Source: Cerina sp048266425 (GTDB lineage: Bacteria > Bacteroidota > Bacteroidia > Flavobacteriales > Flavobacteriaceae). From it: a stretch of DNA of 64,000 nucleotides. The DNA is taken from assembly GCA_048266425.1 (NCBI GenBank), contig JBLWZN010000016.1, positions 1-64,000 of the forward strand, given 5' to 3'. Below the pieces are notes generated by a model that was given only the letters and a program-made list of their open reading frames with translations, did no database searches and was not told the origin of the DNA. Numbering within the stretch: position 1 is the first letter of the stretch; every line of letters begins with the position of its first letter. Positions 26,899 through 35,682 of the stretch are shown one piece after another. The position numbers were made by a program, and so were the translations under genes.

Positions 26899-26988
26899 AA
26901 AAAAAGACTGCTTGTAGAAACGTTTTCAATCAGGTCTTAGTCCTCTGCCCAAAAACAATACTGCCATAATAAAACGACGGTTTTTCGA

Positions 26989-27777
26989 TTATTTTACCAG
27001 GTAATTTGTCGGGGTTTTGCCAAAATGCTTCTTGAAAGACGCTATAAATGAACTTGCGTTTTCATATCCTAGATCAAATGAAATTTCCTTTACACTTTTC
27101 TTCTCACCTAAGAGTTTGACTGCCTCCATTAATTTTAAGCGCATTTTCCATTCCCCAAAACCCATTCCTAATTCCTTATTAAATAATCTTGAAAGTGTTC
27201 TTGGACTTACAAACGATTTACTCGCATAATATTCCATGGAGTGTTTATTAGAGATATCGTTCATTAAGGCGTCAATGACCATCTTTATCCTTGCGTTTTG
27301 GCTGGTTGGAAGAAATGTTGAGCTTGGCTTAAGGGTGGTAAGCTCATCCAAAAACACTTCTACAATTCTATTTTCTTGAAGGGTAAATTTGGTTGGATTG
27401 GAAAATGACACAATCTTTTCCAATAGACATATCAAAAAATTAGAGATATCAAAAGCAAAACTAACCCTCGGTAAACGGCTTAGTTTCGATACATCAATAA
27501 ATGCGGTGATCACTGTTACGTTGTTCGGGAAATAAACCTGATGCTCTTCCTGACTGGTAACCCATACCCCCTGCAATGGGTTCACTATCCATATATTATT
27601 CTTCGTCACAACCTCCATGACCCCTCCTTGGCATGTTATGAGTTGTGCACGGGGATGTGCATGGGAATTTGCACATTTTGCATTTCGAATCTCCTCGGAA
27701 TAGGTCGTAACAGGCCGTGATTCATTTATCTCGAATCCATAATCTACTGCAATGATTGTCCGGTAATCATTATTCAT
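26989..27777 (-). CDS. AraC-family transcriptional regulator
   Basis: The 262-residue protein has an N-terminal cupin-like sensing domain (HAHPRAQLITCQGGVMEVVT, PLQGVWVTSQEEHQVYFP) and a C-terminal AraC/XylS double helix-turn-helix from about residue 165. The second part of that domain reads VKEISFDLGYENASSFIASFKKHFGKTPTNYL, a close match to the family signature. It is divergent from the methyltransferase gene, 69 bases away, and probably controls it. Confidence 0.92.
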   Translation of the reverse strand: MNNDYRTIIAVDYGFEINESRPVTTYSEEIRNAKCANSHAHPRAQLITCQGGVMEVVTKNNIWIVNPLQGVWVTSQEEHQVYFPNNVTVITAFIDVSKLSRLPRVSFAFDISNFLICLLEKIVSFSNPTKFTLQENRIVEVFLDELTTLKPSSTFLPTSQNARIKMVIDALMNDISNKHSMEYYASKSFVSPRTLSRLFNKELGMGFGEWKMRLKLMEAVKLLGEKKSVKEISFDLGYENASSFIASFKKHFGKTPTNYLVK

Positions 27778-27846
27778 TATCCAAATATACTAATTAAGAC
27801 TTGGTAAGGAGTCCGGAACTTTATAGCAATTTAAAAATTCTATATT

Positions 27847-28602
27847 ATGGATGTTACAAAACACAACAAAACCGTTGTAGCCCAATTTTCAAAGCAAGCA
27901 CGGGGTTACACTTCAATAACCTCCCATAGGAATGCTTTGGACAAGTTGATTAATATATCTTCAGCCACCCAAAAGGATAACGTTTTGGATATTGCCTGCG
28001 GCTCTGGTATGGTTGCCTGCGAATTCGCCAAGTACACAAATCATGTAACGGGAATTGACATGACCCAAGGAATGCTCGATGAAGCCGTAAATGAACAAAA
28101 AGAACAAAATCTAACAAACATTACTTGGCAAATTGGGGATGTTGAACAATTACCCTACAAGGACAATGATTTTTCCATTGTAATCTCAAGATTTGGCTTT
28201 CATCATTTTCTAAACCCTGCCAAAGTATTGAATGAAATGAAAAGGGTTTGCAAGCCCACTGGAATTGTTATAGTTGTGGATGTTTCATTGCCGGAAGCCA
28301 AAATAAAAAACTATAATCTAATGGAAAAAATCAGGGATGATTCCCATGTGGCAGCCCTATCCTTAACCCAATTTTACACCCTTTTTGATAAAGTTGGTTT
28401 TAAGAATCCGAACAAGGATTGTTATACAATGAAGATCAGTCTTAAGGAGCAGCTCCGCGTTTCTTTTCCAAGTGATGTGGAGAAATTTAAAAACTTGGTC
28501 ATTGGAGATGTTGAGGTCGATAATTTAGGGTTACAGGTCGCGGAAATTAATGGGGATTTTTTTCTGCATTATCCGATTCATATTTTTTCAGCTCGAAAAT
28601 AA
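27847..28602 (+). CDS. Class I SAM-dependent methyltransferase
   Basis: The 251-residue protein has the SAM-binding motif VLDIACGSGMVACEFA near residue 47, the acidic end of strand 2 (VTGIDMTQGML) and a motif II/III region (QIGDVEQLPYKDNDFSIVISRFGFHHF). It is of the UbiE/Methyltransf_11 type and soluble. The divergent AraC regulator suggests induction by a small molecule, which the enzyme may methylate. The substrate cannot be told from sequence. Confidence 0.9.
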   Translation: MDVTKHNKTVVAQFSKQARGYTSITSHRNALDKLINISSATQKDNVLDIACGSGMVACEFAKYTNHVTGIDMTQGMLDEAVNEQKEQNLTNITWQIGDVEQLPYKDNDFSIVISRFGFHHFLNPAKVLNEMKRVCKPTGIVIVVDVSLPEAKIKNYNLMEKIRDDSHVAALSLTQFYTLFDKVGFKNPNKDCYTMKISLKEQLRVSFPSDVEKFKNLVIGDVEVDNLGLQVAEINGDFFLHYPIHIFSARK

Positions 28603-28619
28603 TAAGATCAACGGGGCCT

Positions 28620-28639
28620 TAATAAAGGGGGCTTTATTA
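28620..28639 (+). terminator. Hairpin after the methyltransferase gene
   Basis: TAATAAAG-GGGG-CTTTATTA is a perfect 8-base stem 17 bases past the stop codon. The following sequence (tcgtccttttc) is only weakly T-rich, so termination may be partial. Confidence 0.45.
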
Positions 28640-28708
28640 TCGTCCTTTTCTACTTTAATCTTAATTTTGCCGTGCGCCGGGACTGAATCCCTTTTGCAAA
28701 AAGATCAC

Positions 28709-29959
28709 ATGGCTAAAAACATCATTATCATCGGGGGCGGCATCATTGGTTTGAGCACCGCATATTATTTACATCAAGAAGGACATCAGGTTACCGTACT
28801 CGATAAATCGAATATGGATCATGGCGCTTCCTATGTGAATGCAGGGTATATTACCCCAAGCCATATTATACCCCTTGCGTCTCCCGGGATGATGGCCAAA
28901 GGCATCAAATGGATGTTCAACAGTAGTAGCCCTTTTTATATAAAACCGCGGCTCGACCTGGATTTTTTAAGATGGACATGGCAATTTAATGCTTCCTCGA
29001 CCACGGCCAAGGTAGAAAAAGCCATCCCGTTGATCAAGGATATCAACCTTCTCAGTAAGGAACTATATTCCGAAATACACCAGAGCGGAAACCTGGGTGA
29101 CTTTCAATTGGAAAAAAGGGGCCTTTTGATGTTGTACAAAACGGAAAAGGAAGGCCAACACGAAAGGGAAGTTACCAAGCGGGCCCAAGATGAAGGTCTG
29201 GAAGCAAGGGAGCTAACGATGACAGAATTGCAGAATCTTCAGCCCAATTTAAGCCCAGACGTTCTAGGAGCCGTACATTACGAGTGCGATGCCCATACTA
29301 CCCCGGAGGAAATCATGGGAAACCTTAAAAAATATTTGACGGTCAATGGGGTAATTATCAAGACGGGGGAAGAAGTCATCGATTTTGATTGCAATGGATC
29401 GACCATTTCCCAAGTCATAACCCAAAAGGACTCGTACCCAGCGGATGAAATAGTTTTGGCCACGGGCTCTTGGAGCCAGGACATTGCCAAAAAATTGAAT
29501 CTTAATATTGCCGTGCAGCCCGGCAAGGGGTATCGCATCAATGTAAATAGGCCTACCGGCGTCCTAATTCCTGCCATATTGATGGAGGCCAAGGTCGCGG
29601 TTACCCCTATGAAAGGGTTTACTAGATTCGCCGGCACCATGGAACTCTCAGGTATCAACAACAAAATCAGCAAAATAAGGGTCAACGCCATTGCGAAAGC
29701 GGCATCGTCCTACTACGAGGGACTAAAAATTACGGAAGAGGAACAGCTAAAGGCCCAGTGCGGACTTAGGCCTGTTTCACCGGATGGCCTTCCCTATATT
29801 GGCCGCACGTCCAAATGGAACAACCTGACGATTGCTACGGGCCATGCCATGATGGGCTGGAGCCTAGGTCCCGCCACGGGAAAATTGGTATCCGAAATTA
29901 TCACGGGGAAAAAGCTTTCAATGAATATCCAAGGGTTGGCTCCAGAACGCAAGTTGTAA
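28709..29959 (+). CDS. FAD-dependent D-amino-acid dehydrogenase-like oxidoreductase (DadA family)
   Basis: About 416 residues from the ATG at 28709, where the dinucleotide-binding motif IIIIGGGIIGLSTAYYL begins directly; a longer frame from 28550 overlaps the methyltransferase gene and adds an implausible extension. DAO-fold blocks include GASYVNAGYITPSH, LATGSWSQDIAKKL and the C-terminal CGLRPVSPDGLPYIGRTSKWNNLTIATGHAMMGWSLGPATGK. The SYVNAG start is characteristic of DadA relatives. The likely reaction is oxidative deamination of a D-amino acid (or of hydroxyproline or a related imino acid) feeding electrons to the respiratory chain. No racemase is nearby. Confidence 0.87.
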   Translation: MAKNIIIIGGGIIGLSTAYYLHQEGHQVTVLDKSNMDHGASYVNAGYITPSHIIPLASPGMMAKGIKWMFNSSSPFYIKPRLDLDFLRWTWQFNASSTTAKVEKAIPLIKDINLLSKELYSEIHQSGNLGDFQLEKRGLLMLYKTEKEGQHEREVTKRAQDEGLEARELTMTELQNLQPNLSPDVLGAVHYECDAHTTPEEIMGNLKKYLTVNGVIIKTGEEVIDFDCNGSTISQVITQKDSYPADEIVLATGSWSQDIAKKLNLNIAVQPGKGYRINVNRPTGVLIPAILMEAKVAVTPMKGFTRFAGTMELSGINNKISKIRVNAIAKAASSYYEGLKITEEEQLKAQCGLRPVSPDGLPYIGRTSKWNNLTIATGHAMMGWSLGPATGKLVSEIITGKKLSMNIQGLAPERKL

Positions 29960-30115
29960 CAAGGAACGGGTCATTGGGCCATGTTGTAAATCTGGAATGC
30001 CGACCGTATTTTTAAGTATTACGGGGCGCCTAGATTACATAGCAATAGGCTACAATTAACTGCTGGAACTACCAAAATGTATGGGCTTACCTGAATGCAG
30101 CCTAGTTTCCTTCGT

Positions 30116-30171
30116 CTACCTTCCTACCCTAATTTTTCACGATCCTACCTAAATTTAACAGAACAATTTAG
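30116..30171 (+). promoter_or_regulatory. Candidate operator region of the carotenoid operon
   Basis: CTAAATT (30149-30155) and AATTTAG (30165-30171) form an inverted repeat that reaches the expected -33 position. CTACC is repeated directly at 30116, 30124 and 30145. Both are candidate sites for the CarH-like protein encoded just downstream. The assignment is inference from position. Confidence 0.4.
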
Positions 30172-30200
30172 AGGCAAATCACTTTTTTCCAGTATATTTG
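30167..30200 (+). promoter_or_regulatory. Promoter of the carH-crt operon
   Basis: TATATTTG (30193-30200) fits the Bacteroidota -7 box, with TTTA (30167-30170) 22 bases upstream as a weak -33 box. Transcription would begin near 30207, 15 bases before the ATG at 30222. Confidence 0.5.
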
Positions 30201-30221
30201 TTTAACATTATACAAAAAAAC

Positions 30222-31127
30222 ATGAACAATGTTAAGGAAGCTTTCAGCATACGGGATTTAGAAAACCTTTCCGGCATCAAGGCCCATACCATTCGGATTT
30301 GGGAAAAACGATATGGCCTTCTTGAACCCGAACGTACGGACACGAACATTCGATCTTATAGTTTGGAAAATTTGCAAAAACTATTGAATGTCACGCTACT
30401 CTACAACAATGGGTATAAAATTTCCAAAATAGCCACACTCCCGGTAACCGAAATCCCCGTATTGGTAAACAAACTAAGCGTCAAGGAAAACGACAAGGAT
30501 CACATAATCAATTCCCTAAAACTTGCTATGGTGAATTTTGATCAAGTACTTTTCCAAAATACGTATAACGAATTGACCCTTAACAAATCCTTTAGGGAAA
30601 TATTCAGTTCCATCTTGATCCCCCTTCTAAACCAATTGGGAATGCTTTGGCAAACGGACCATATACATTCTTCCCATGAACATTTTATGACAGGGCTGAT
30701 CCGACAAAAAATAATAGCCAATACAGAAAAATTGCATCTAAACGATCCGATCAAGAAAGACCGGACCTTCGTCCTTTTCCTCCCGGATAATGAGATCCAC
30801 GAAATCGGGCTTTTATACATTAACTACGAATTGTTACTTCGAGGCTACAAAACCATTTATCTAGGACAAACCGTCTCCATCGACAGCCTTAAGGATTTGG
30901 ATATTGTAAAGGAGAACCTCCATTTTATTTCCTATTTTACCGTGCAGCCGACCAAGGACAAATTGGAAAGCTACCTAGAGCAATTCGACAAAGAAATTAA
31001 CCTTGGTCCTGGTAAAAAACTATGGATTCTGGGGTATCAGACCCAATATCTGGAAGAAGATAAACTTCCGGATTACATAGAGACCTTTAAATCCATACCA
31101 GACGTTGTCCAAAAGATTTACGCATAA
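30222..31127 (+). CDS. CarH-like B12-dependent photoreceptor regulator (MerR family)
   Basis: About 301 residues. The N-terminal MerR helix-turn-helix reads FSIRDLENLSGIKAHTIRIWEKRYGLLEPERT. The middle helical domain carries the adenosylcobalamin-capping motif W-x9-EH (Trp143, Glu153, His154). The C-terminal Rossmann domain has the cobalamin motif E-x-H-x-x-G (Glu191, His193, Gly196). These are the features of CarH, in which B12 in the dark keeps a DNA-binding tetramer and light breaks it up, releasing carotenoid genes. The crtI gene begins 13 bases after its stop codon. A TTG start at 30198 would overlap the promoter box. Confidence 0.9.
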   Translation: MNNVKEAFSIRDLENLSGIKAHTIRIWEKRYGLLEPERTDTNIRSYSLENLQKLLNVTLLYNNGYKISKIATLPVTEIPVLVNKLSVKENDKDHIINSLKLAMVNFDQVLFQNTYNELTLNKSFREIFSSILIPLLNQLGMLWQTDHIHSSHEHFMTGLIRQKIIANTEKLHLNDPIKKDRTFVLFLPDNEIHEIGLLYINYELLLRGYKTIYLGQTVSIDSLKDLDIVKENLHFISYFTVQPTKDKLESYLEQFDKEINLGPGKKLWILGYQTQYLEEDKLPDYIETFKSIPDVVQKIYA

Positions 31128-31140
31128 AGAGATCAGGGCA

Positions 31141-32604
31141 ATGAAAAAGAAAGTAGTGATCATAGGGTCTGGGTTTTCTTCGCTTTCGGCCTCCTGCTAC
31201 CTGGCACAACAAGGGTTTGAAGTAGAAATTTATGAAAAAAACAACGCCGTAGGCGGTAGGGCAGGTCAATTGCTGATCGAGGGATACACGTTCGATACGG
31301 GACCTAGCTGGTACTGGATGCCCGATGTGTTTGAGCGGTTTTTTAAGGATTTCGGTAGGGCAACCTCCGATTTTTATACGTTGGAGAAATTGGATCCCGC
31401 CTATCGGATTTTCTTTCAGGATGAAATTATAACCGTTGGCAGCGGAATCGATAAAATATGCCAAGAGTTCGAACGCATTGAAAAAGGAAGTGCGGTACAA
31501 CTAAATAAGTTCATGGCAATGGCCAAGGAAAATTACAAAATCGCAATGCAGGAAATTGTCCACAAGCCCGGCCTAACCCCATTGGAACTAGTGACCTGGG
31601 ACACCGTATTGCGAATGGATCGATTCTTTAATACCATAAGCCAGGAAATACGTAAAAGGTTTAAAAATCCCAAACTGATTTCATTACTGGAGTTCCCGGT
31701 CCTTTTTTTAGGGGCAAAACCTACCCGCACACCATCCTTCTATAGTTTTATGAATTTTGCCGATTTTGGACTTGGGACCTGGCATCCTAAAGGAGGCATG
31801 TATCAAATCGTAAAGGCCATGAAAAATTTGGCCGAAGAACTGGGGGTAAGGATAAAAACTAACGTAGCGGTCGATAAAATCCACGTAGTTCGTGGAAAAG
31901 TGTCAGGGATACAGGTCAATGACGAATACATTGAAGCGGATATAGTGGTCTGCGGAGCCGATTATCACCATTCCGAATCCCTTTTGGATGAGAAATATAG
32001 ACAATATTCGGAGGCATATTGGGCAAAAAGGACTTTTGCCCCCTCCTCCCTCCTATTTTATGTCGGGTTTGATCGAAAATTGGATGATGTAGGCCACCAC
32101 AACCTGTTTTTCGATACCGATTTTGAAAAACATGCCGAAGAAATCTATGACCATCCCCAATGGCCTACAGACCCGTTATTTTATGCCAATTTCCCTTCAA
32201 AAACAGATCCAACCATGGCCCCGAAAGGTGGGGAAAATGGCTTCTTTCTAATTCCGATAGCTCCAGATTTGGAAGATTCCCTTGAAACAAGGGAACGCTA
32301 TTTTGAAATTATGATTCAAAGGCTTGAAGAACGGACCGCCCAAAATATCCGCAAGAACATTGTTTTTAAGGAAAGTTTCTGTGTAAGCGATTTCAAGGAA
32401 AAATATAATTCCTATAAGGGCAATGCCTATGGAATGGCGAATACACTAAGGCAAACCGCCTTTTTACGACCCAAATTAAAGAGCAAGAAAGTGAAAAACC
32501 TGTTTTTTACTGGGCAGCTCACCGTTCCCGGTCCAGGAGTTCCCCCTTCTATAATTTCCGGAAAATTGGTGTCTGAACTTATTTCTAAAACTGTAATCCC
32601 TTAA
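31141..32604 (+). CDS. crtI: Phytoene desaturase (carotenoid isomerase/desaturase family)
   Basis: About 487 residues from the ATG at 31141. The FAD-binding N-terminus reads KVVIIGSGFSSLSASCYLAQQGFEVEIYEKNNAVGGRAG, followed by FDTGPSWYWMPDVFERFF, and the C-terminal CrtI signature appears as FFTGQLTVPGPGVPPSIISGKLV. It introduces double bonds into phytoene to give lycopene at the cytoplasmic membrane. It follows the CarH-like gene by 13 bases and precedes crtB by 3 bases, so these are co-transcribed. The upstream in-frame extension to 31105 overlaps the regulator gene and is not used. Confidence 0.95.
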   Translation: MKKKVVIIGSGFSSLSASCYLAQQGFEVEIYEKNNAVGGRAGQLLIEGYTFDTGPSWYWMPDVFERFFKDFGRATSDFYTLEKLDPAYRIFFQDEIITVGSGIDKICQEFERIEKGSAVQLNKFMAMAKENYKIAMQEIVHKPGLTPLELVTWDTVLRMDRFFNTISQEIRKRFKNPKLISLLEFPVLFLGAKPTRTPSFYSFMNFADFGLGTWHPKGGMYQIVKAMKNLAEELGVRIKTNVAVDKIHVVRGKVSGIQVNDEYIEADIVVCGADYHHSESLLDEKYRQYSEAYWAKRTFAPSSLLFYVGFDRKLDDVGHHNLFFDTDFEKHAEEIYDHPQWPTDPLFYANFPSKTDPTMAPKGGENGFFLIPIAPDLEDSLETRERYFEIMIQRLEERTAQNIRKNIVFKESFCVSDFKEKYNSYKGNAYGMANTLRQTAFLRPKLKSKKVKNLFFTGQLTVPGPGVPPSIISGKLVSELISKTVIP

Positions 32605-32607
32605 CCC

Positions 32608-33447
32608 ATGAAGGCTACTTTTGACAATTTATCCCGTAGCTGTAGCAAGATTGTAACACAATCCTATAGCACCTCCTTTTCCTCGGCAACTAAAATGTTG
32701 GCGCCCTCCATACGCAGTGATATCTATAATATTTACGGTTTTGTCCGTTTCGCGGACGAGATTGTCGACACCTTTCACGAATACAATAAGGAAGAATTAT
32801 TGGATGACTTGGAACGGGATTTAAAATACGCGCTAACAAACAAGATCAGCCTAAATCCGATTCTAAACTCGTTTCAGTACACCTATCATAAATATTGCAT
32901 TCCTTATAATTTGGTAGCCTCCTTTTTGGAGAGCATGCGTATGGATCTTACGATGCAGGCATTCGAAACCGAAGCCGAATACAGATCCTATATTTATGGG
33001 TCGGCGGACGCAGTGGGACTTATGTGCCTACATGTTTTTACGCAGGGCGATAAGTTAAAATACGGGCAACTTAAGGTATCTGCCATGGCTTTGGGCTCCG
33101 CTTTTCAAAAGGTCAATTTCCTAAGGGATCTAAAGAGCGATTTTGAAGACCTAAATCGTTCGTATTTTCCAAAAATCAATGTAAGGGAGCTTGATGAAGT
33201 TTCAAAAAAGGCCATCATTCAAGAAATTGAATCCGATTTTGCCCTGGGGCTTTCCGGAATATTAAGATTGCCCAATTCATCGAAATTTGGGGTCTACATG
33301 GCTTACCGATATTATCGGGAACTTTTAAGAAAACTAAAAAACACCCCCTCCCTGGAAATCAAGAAAAAAAGGATTCGGGTTTCCAATTATGAAAAGCTGG
33401 GATTACTGGCCAGCACGTACGTGAATTATAAATTGGGAATGGTATGA
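32608..33447 (+). CDS. crtB: Phytoene synthase
   Basis: The 279-residue protein belongs to the squalene/phytoene synthase family. The first aspartate-rich motif is FVRFADEIVD (usual DxxxD, here DEIVD) near residue 48. The second region, GSAFQKVNFLRDLKSDFEDLNRSYFP, includes the conserved N-x-x-R-D-x-x-x-D. It condenses two geranylgeranyl diphosphates into phytoene. It is the second enzyme gene of the carotenoid operon. No GGPP synthase lies in the window. Confidence 0.95.
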   Translation: MKATFDNLSRSCSKIVTQSYSTSFSSATKMLAPSIRSDIYNIYGFVRFADEIVDTFHEYNKEELLDDLERDLKYALTNKISLNPILNSFQYTYHKYCIPYNLVASFLESMRMDLTMQAFETEAEYRSYIYGSADAVGLMCLHVFTQGDKLKYGQLKVSAMALGSAFQKVNFLRDLKSDFEDLNRSYFPKINVRELDEVSKKAIIQEIESDFALGLSGILRLPNSSKFGVYMAYRYYRELLRKLKNTPSLEIKKKRIRVSNYEKLGLLASTYVNYKLGMV

Positions 33448-33551
33448 GCCGAGATATAGGGTTATTGGGTTACTTGTTTACTGGATGGTTTAAAAACACA
33501 ACATAATAACATGTCAATCACATCCCAATCTTCAACTAATAAAATGAACAC

Positions 33552-34001
33552 ATGAAGTTACTCATCTGGGTTTTACTTTTCATTAGCGTATTCTGCTTTA
33601 TGGAATTCATGGCATGGTTTACCCATAAGTATATTATGCATGGATTTCTGTGGAAATTGCACAAGGATCACCATAAAAAGGACCATGGTTCCTGGTTTGA
33701 GCGCAACGACCTCTTTTTCGTCTTCTATGCCCTTGTAAGCATGGTTTTCTTTTGGTTGGGTGCACAAACCGGGTTTTGGCAGGGATGGGCCATTGGCTTT
33801 GGCATTTTAGCGTACGGAATCGCCTACTTCACGGTCCACGACATTTTTATACATCAGCGCTTTAAATGGCTACGGAACACCAACAATCGCTATGCAAAAG
33901 GCCTCCGAAGGGCCCACAAGATGCACCATAAGCATTTGGATAAATCCGATGGGGAATGTTTTGGGATGCTTTTTGTCCCGTTTAAGTATTTTAAGAAGTA
34001 A
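33552..34001 (+). CDS. crtZ: Beta-carotene 3-hydroxylase
   Basis: The 149-residue protein is a membrane fatty-acid-hydroxylase-type di-iron enzyme. The histidine clusters are HKYIMH, HKDHHKKDH, HDIFIHQRF and HKMHHKH, with membrane helices at about 3-21, 50-68 and 74-93. It adds 3-hydroxyl groups to beta-carotene to form zeaxanthin, the common yellow pigment of marine flavobacteria. It follows crtB by 104 bases. No crtY cyclase is visible here, so the cyclase must be encoded elsewhere. Confidence 0.92.
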   Translation: MKLLIWVLLFISVFCFMEFMAWFTHKYIMHGFLWKLHKDHHKKDHGSWFERNDLFFVFYALVSMVFFWLGAQTGFWQGWAIGFGILAYGIAYFTVHDIFIHQRFKWLRNTNNRYAKGLRRAHKMHHKHLDKSDGECFGMLFVPFKYFKK

Positions 34002-34107
34002 GTTTATTAGTTTAAATACTTAAAAGTTTAGACCAAACTTAAATTTGAGCTTGAGCTTGAACTAGGTTACTGGGCGTAGCCGTAGTATGGAACTTGAGTT
34101 TAGTCCA

Positions 34108-34743
34108 CTATTCCTTCAACAACCCGTCCAACAACGATTTTATTTTATCCGTGTTCCAATCGGCAGCATTGGTCTCGGCAACCCTAATCTTCCCTTCCTT
34201 GTCGATAATATAGGTGGAGGGCAGGAGTTTGGAGGCCAACAGACTTGGCGCCTCGGTCCTGGCATAATAAACGGGAAGGCCTTCGTATCCGTGCTTTTTT
34301 AGAAAAGCTTCCACTTTTTCCGGTTTATCCTGGGCCACGAACATAAAAACAACCTGATCCCCATATCCGTTATACAACTCCTGTAAACTGGGCATCTCTG
34401 CCACACAGGGCGGACACCACGTAGCCCAAAAATTGACAAGTACCACCTTTCCTTCTTGATCCCTAAAATCAAATTCCTTGCCGTGCGTGTCTTGTAAGTC
34501 CCAATCATAATTATCCAGCGAAACCTGCATCCCCTCTTTGACAACGGCGGCACCACTAGATAACAATCTACCGATATGTACCCGGGCATAAAATCCGACC
34601 GGGGTGAACACCAAAAGGATTATCCCTATAACGAACAACCCATTTACAATTTGCTTTTTACTGAGTTTCACGCTTTTAATTTTTAGTTGCTTTCCGGAAA
34701 TTTGATAAAAGCAGATGGACAAAAGACATCTTCCCAATATCAT
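34108..34743 (-). CDS. TlpA-like membrane-anchored thioredoxin
   Basis: The protein is up to 211 residues, with an N-terminal membrane anchor (about 35-55) and a periplasmic thioredoxin-fold domain. The active site is intact, WATWCPPCVAEM, and the cis-proline region reads PSTYIIDKEG. It probably reduces periplasmic disulfides, for example in cytochrome c maturation. The first 24 residues look spurious; a GTG at 34671 would give VKLSKKQIVNG and a start that matches the neighbouring paralogue better. It lies just downstream of the paralogue at 34824, separated by a simple repeat. Confidence 0.88.
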   Translation of the reverse strand: MILGRCLLSICFYQISGKQLKIKSVKLSKKQIVNGLFVIGIILLVFTPVGFYARVHIGRLLSSGAAVVKEGMQVSLDNYDWDLQDTHGKEFDFRDQEGKVVLVNFWATWCPPCVAEMPSLQELYNGYGDQVVFMFVAQDKPEKVEAFLKKHGYEGLPVYYARTEAPSLLASKLLPSTYIIDKEGKIRVAETNAADWNTDKIKSLLDGLLKE

Positions 34744-34769
34744 CCTGCAAACTTTCCCAAGTCACGCTA

Positions 34770-34832
34770 TAGTCCCTTGTCTATTTTCTATGGTCTCTTC
34801 TCTATTTTCTATTTTCTATTCCCTCATTCCGC
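34770..34832. repeat. TCTATTTTCTATTTTC simple repeat
   Basis: Irregular tandem copies of 'ctattttct' with 'ggtctcttct' between the two TlpA-like genes. It is the reverse complement of the module at 54555-54606 and part of the dispersed intergenic family. Its right end runs into the stop region of the upstream gene. Confidence 0.55.
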
Positions 34833-35384
34833 TATTAAGGAATCCAAGAGCCCCCTAACCTTATCATTGTCCCAATCGGCTATTCCTTTTTGGTGTACCC
34901 TAATCTTTCCCAATTTATCCAGGATATAGGTAGCTGGAACCTGAGTGGTATCTATGGGCGTTTTTTCACCAACAATACGGTAAGTTACCGGGAAGTCATA
35001 ATCATTTTTTTTCATAAACTCTTCAACAGGGTAGCGCTCCTCATTGGTGACGATATAAAAGTCGACCTTGCCTTGGTACTCGTCGGCCAATTTTTGGATC
35101 CCGTTTAGTTCCGCAGCGCTGGGCAAGAGCCAGGAGGCCCACAAATTGATAAAAACCACATCCCCTTTAGATCGTTCAAAATTGAAAGTCTGCCCCTCGG
35201 CATCCCGTAATTTCCAATCATAGGTGGGGATTTGTTGCAAATTCGACTGTTGTTCCAACTCTGGATCAAAGGTAAATAACCTAGTCAACCACACCTTGCT
35301 CCAATAGCCCACGGGGGTAATAAAAAAAGAGACCACAAATACAATCAACAAAATATTAAGGCCGGTCTTTCTTTTTATTTTCAT
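34824..35384 (-). CDS. TlpA-like thioredoxin-fold protein lacking the CxxC active site
   Basis: The 186-residue protein has an N-terminal helix (about 9-27) and the same thioredoxin-fold layout as the next gene, including TPVGYWSKVW versus TPVGFYARVH, DLQDTHG/KLRDAEG and a shared end (ADWDNDKVRGLLDSL versus ADWNTDKIKSLLDGL). The active site WATWCPPC is replaced by WASWLLPS, so both redox cysteines are gone. It is therefore probably not an oxidoreductase; a binding or scaffolding role in the periplasm is possible. It lies upstream of its active paralogue in the same direction. Confidence 0.87.
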   Translation of the reverse strand: MKIKRKTGLNILLIVFVVSFFITPVGYWSKVWLTRLFTFDPELEQQSNLQQIPTYDWKLRDAEGQTFNFERSKGDVVFINLWASWLLPSAAELNGIQKLADEYQGKVDFYIVTNEERYPVEEFMKKNDYDFPVTYRIVGEKTPIDTTQVPATYILDKLGKIRVHQKGIADWDNDKVRGLLDSLIAE

Positions 35385-35624
35385 CGTTTATACATTTTTT
35401 ATGCTTTTTCCAAACAGGATTAAGGGAATTCCGGGTAATTCATTGATTCCGGCCCTGGGCCAAACCCGAACCCTTGGAATCGAGCATGGGCAAAGCTACG
35501 GTTTAAAATCTTAATTCCAAGGCTTGAAAAATCCCTAAATGCAAGCCCGACAGCGCGTTTCTGAAGGGGAACGGATAGGGAAAGACATAAAATCCAGGGT
35601 CCTAATAGAATTGTGTATAATAAG

Positions 35625-35655
35625 CCAAAAAACTCCTGACGATAATCAGGAGTTT
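35625..35655 (-). terminator. Terminator of the aconitase gene
   Basis: AAACTCCTGA (35630-35639) and TCAGGAGTTT (35646-35655) form a perfect 10-base stem with a 6-base loop. On the minus strand it is followed by a run of T. It lies about 28 bases after the aconitase stop codon. The rest of the 35385-35682 gap shows no gene. Confidence 0.85.
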
Positions 35656-35682
35656 ATATTATAGAACAAACCAGCTTAAAAA

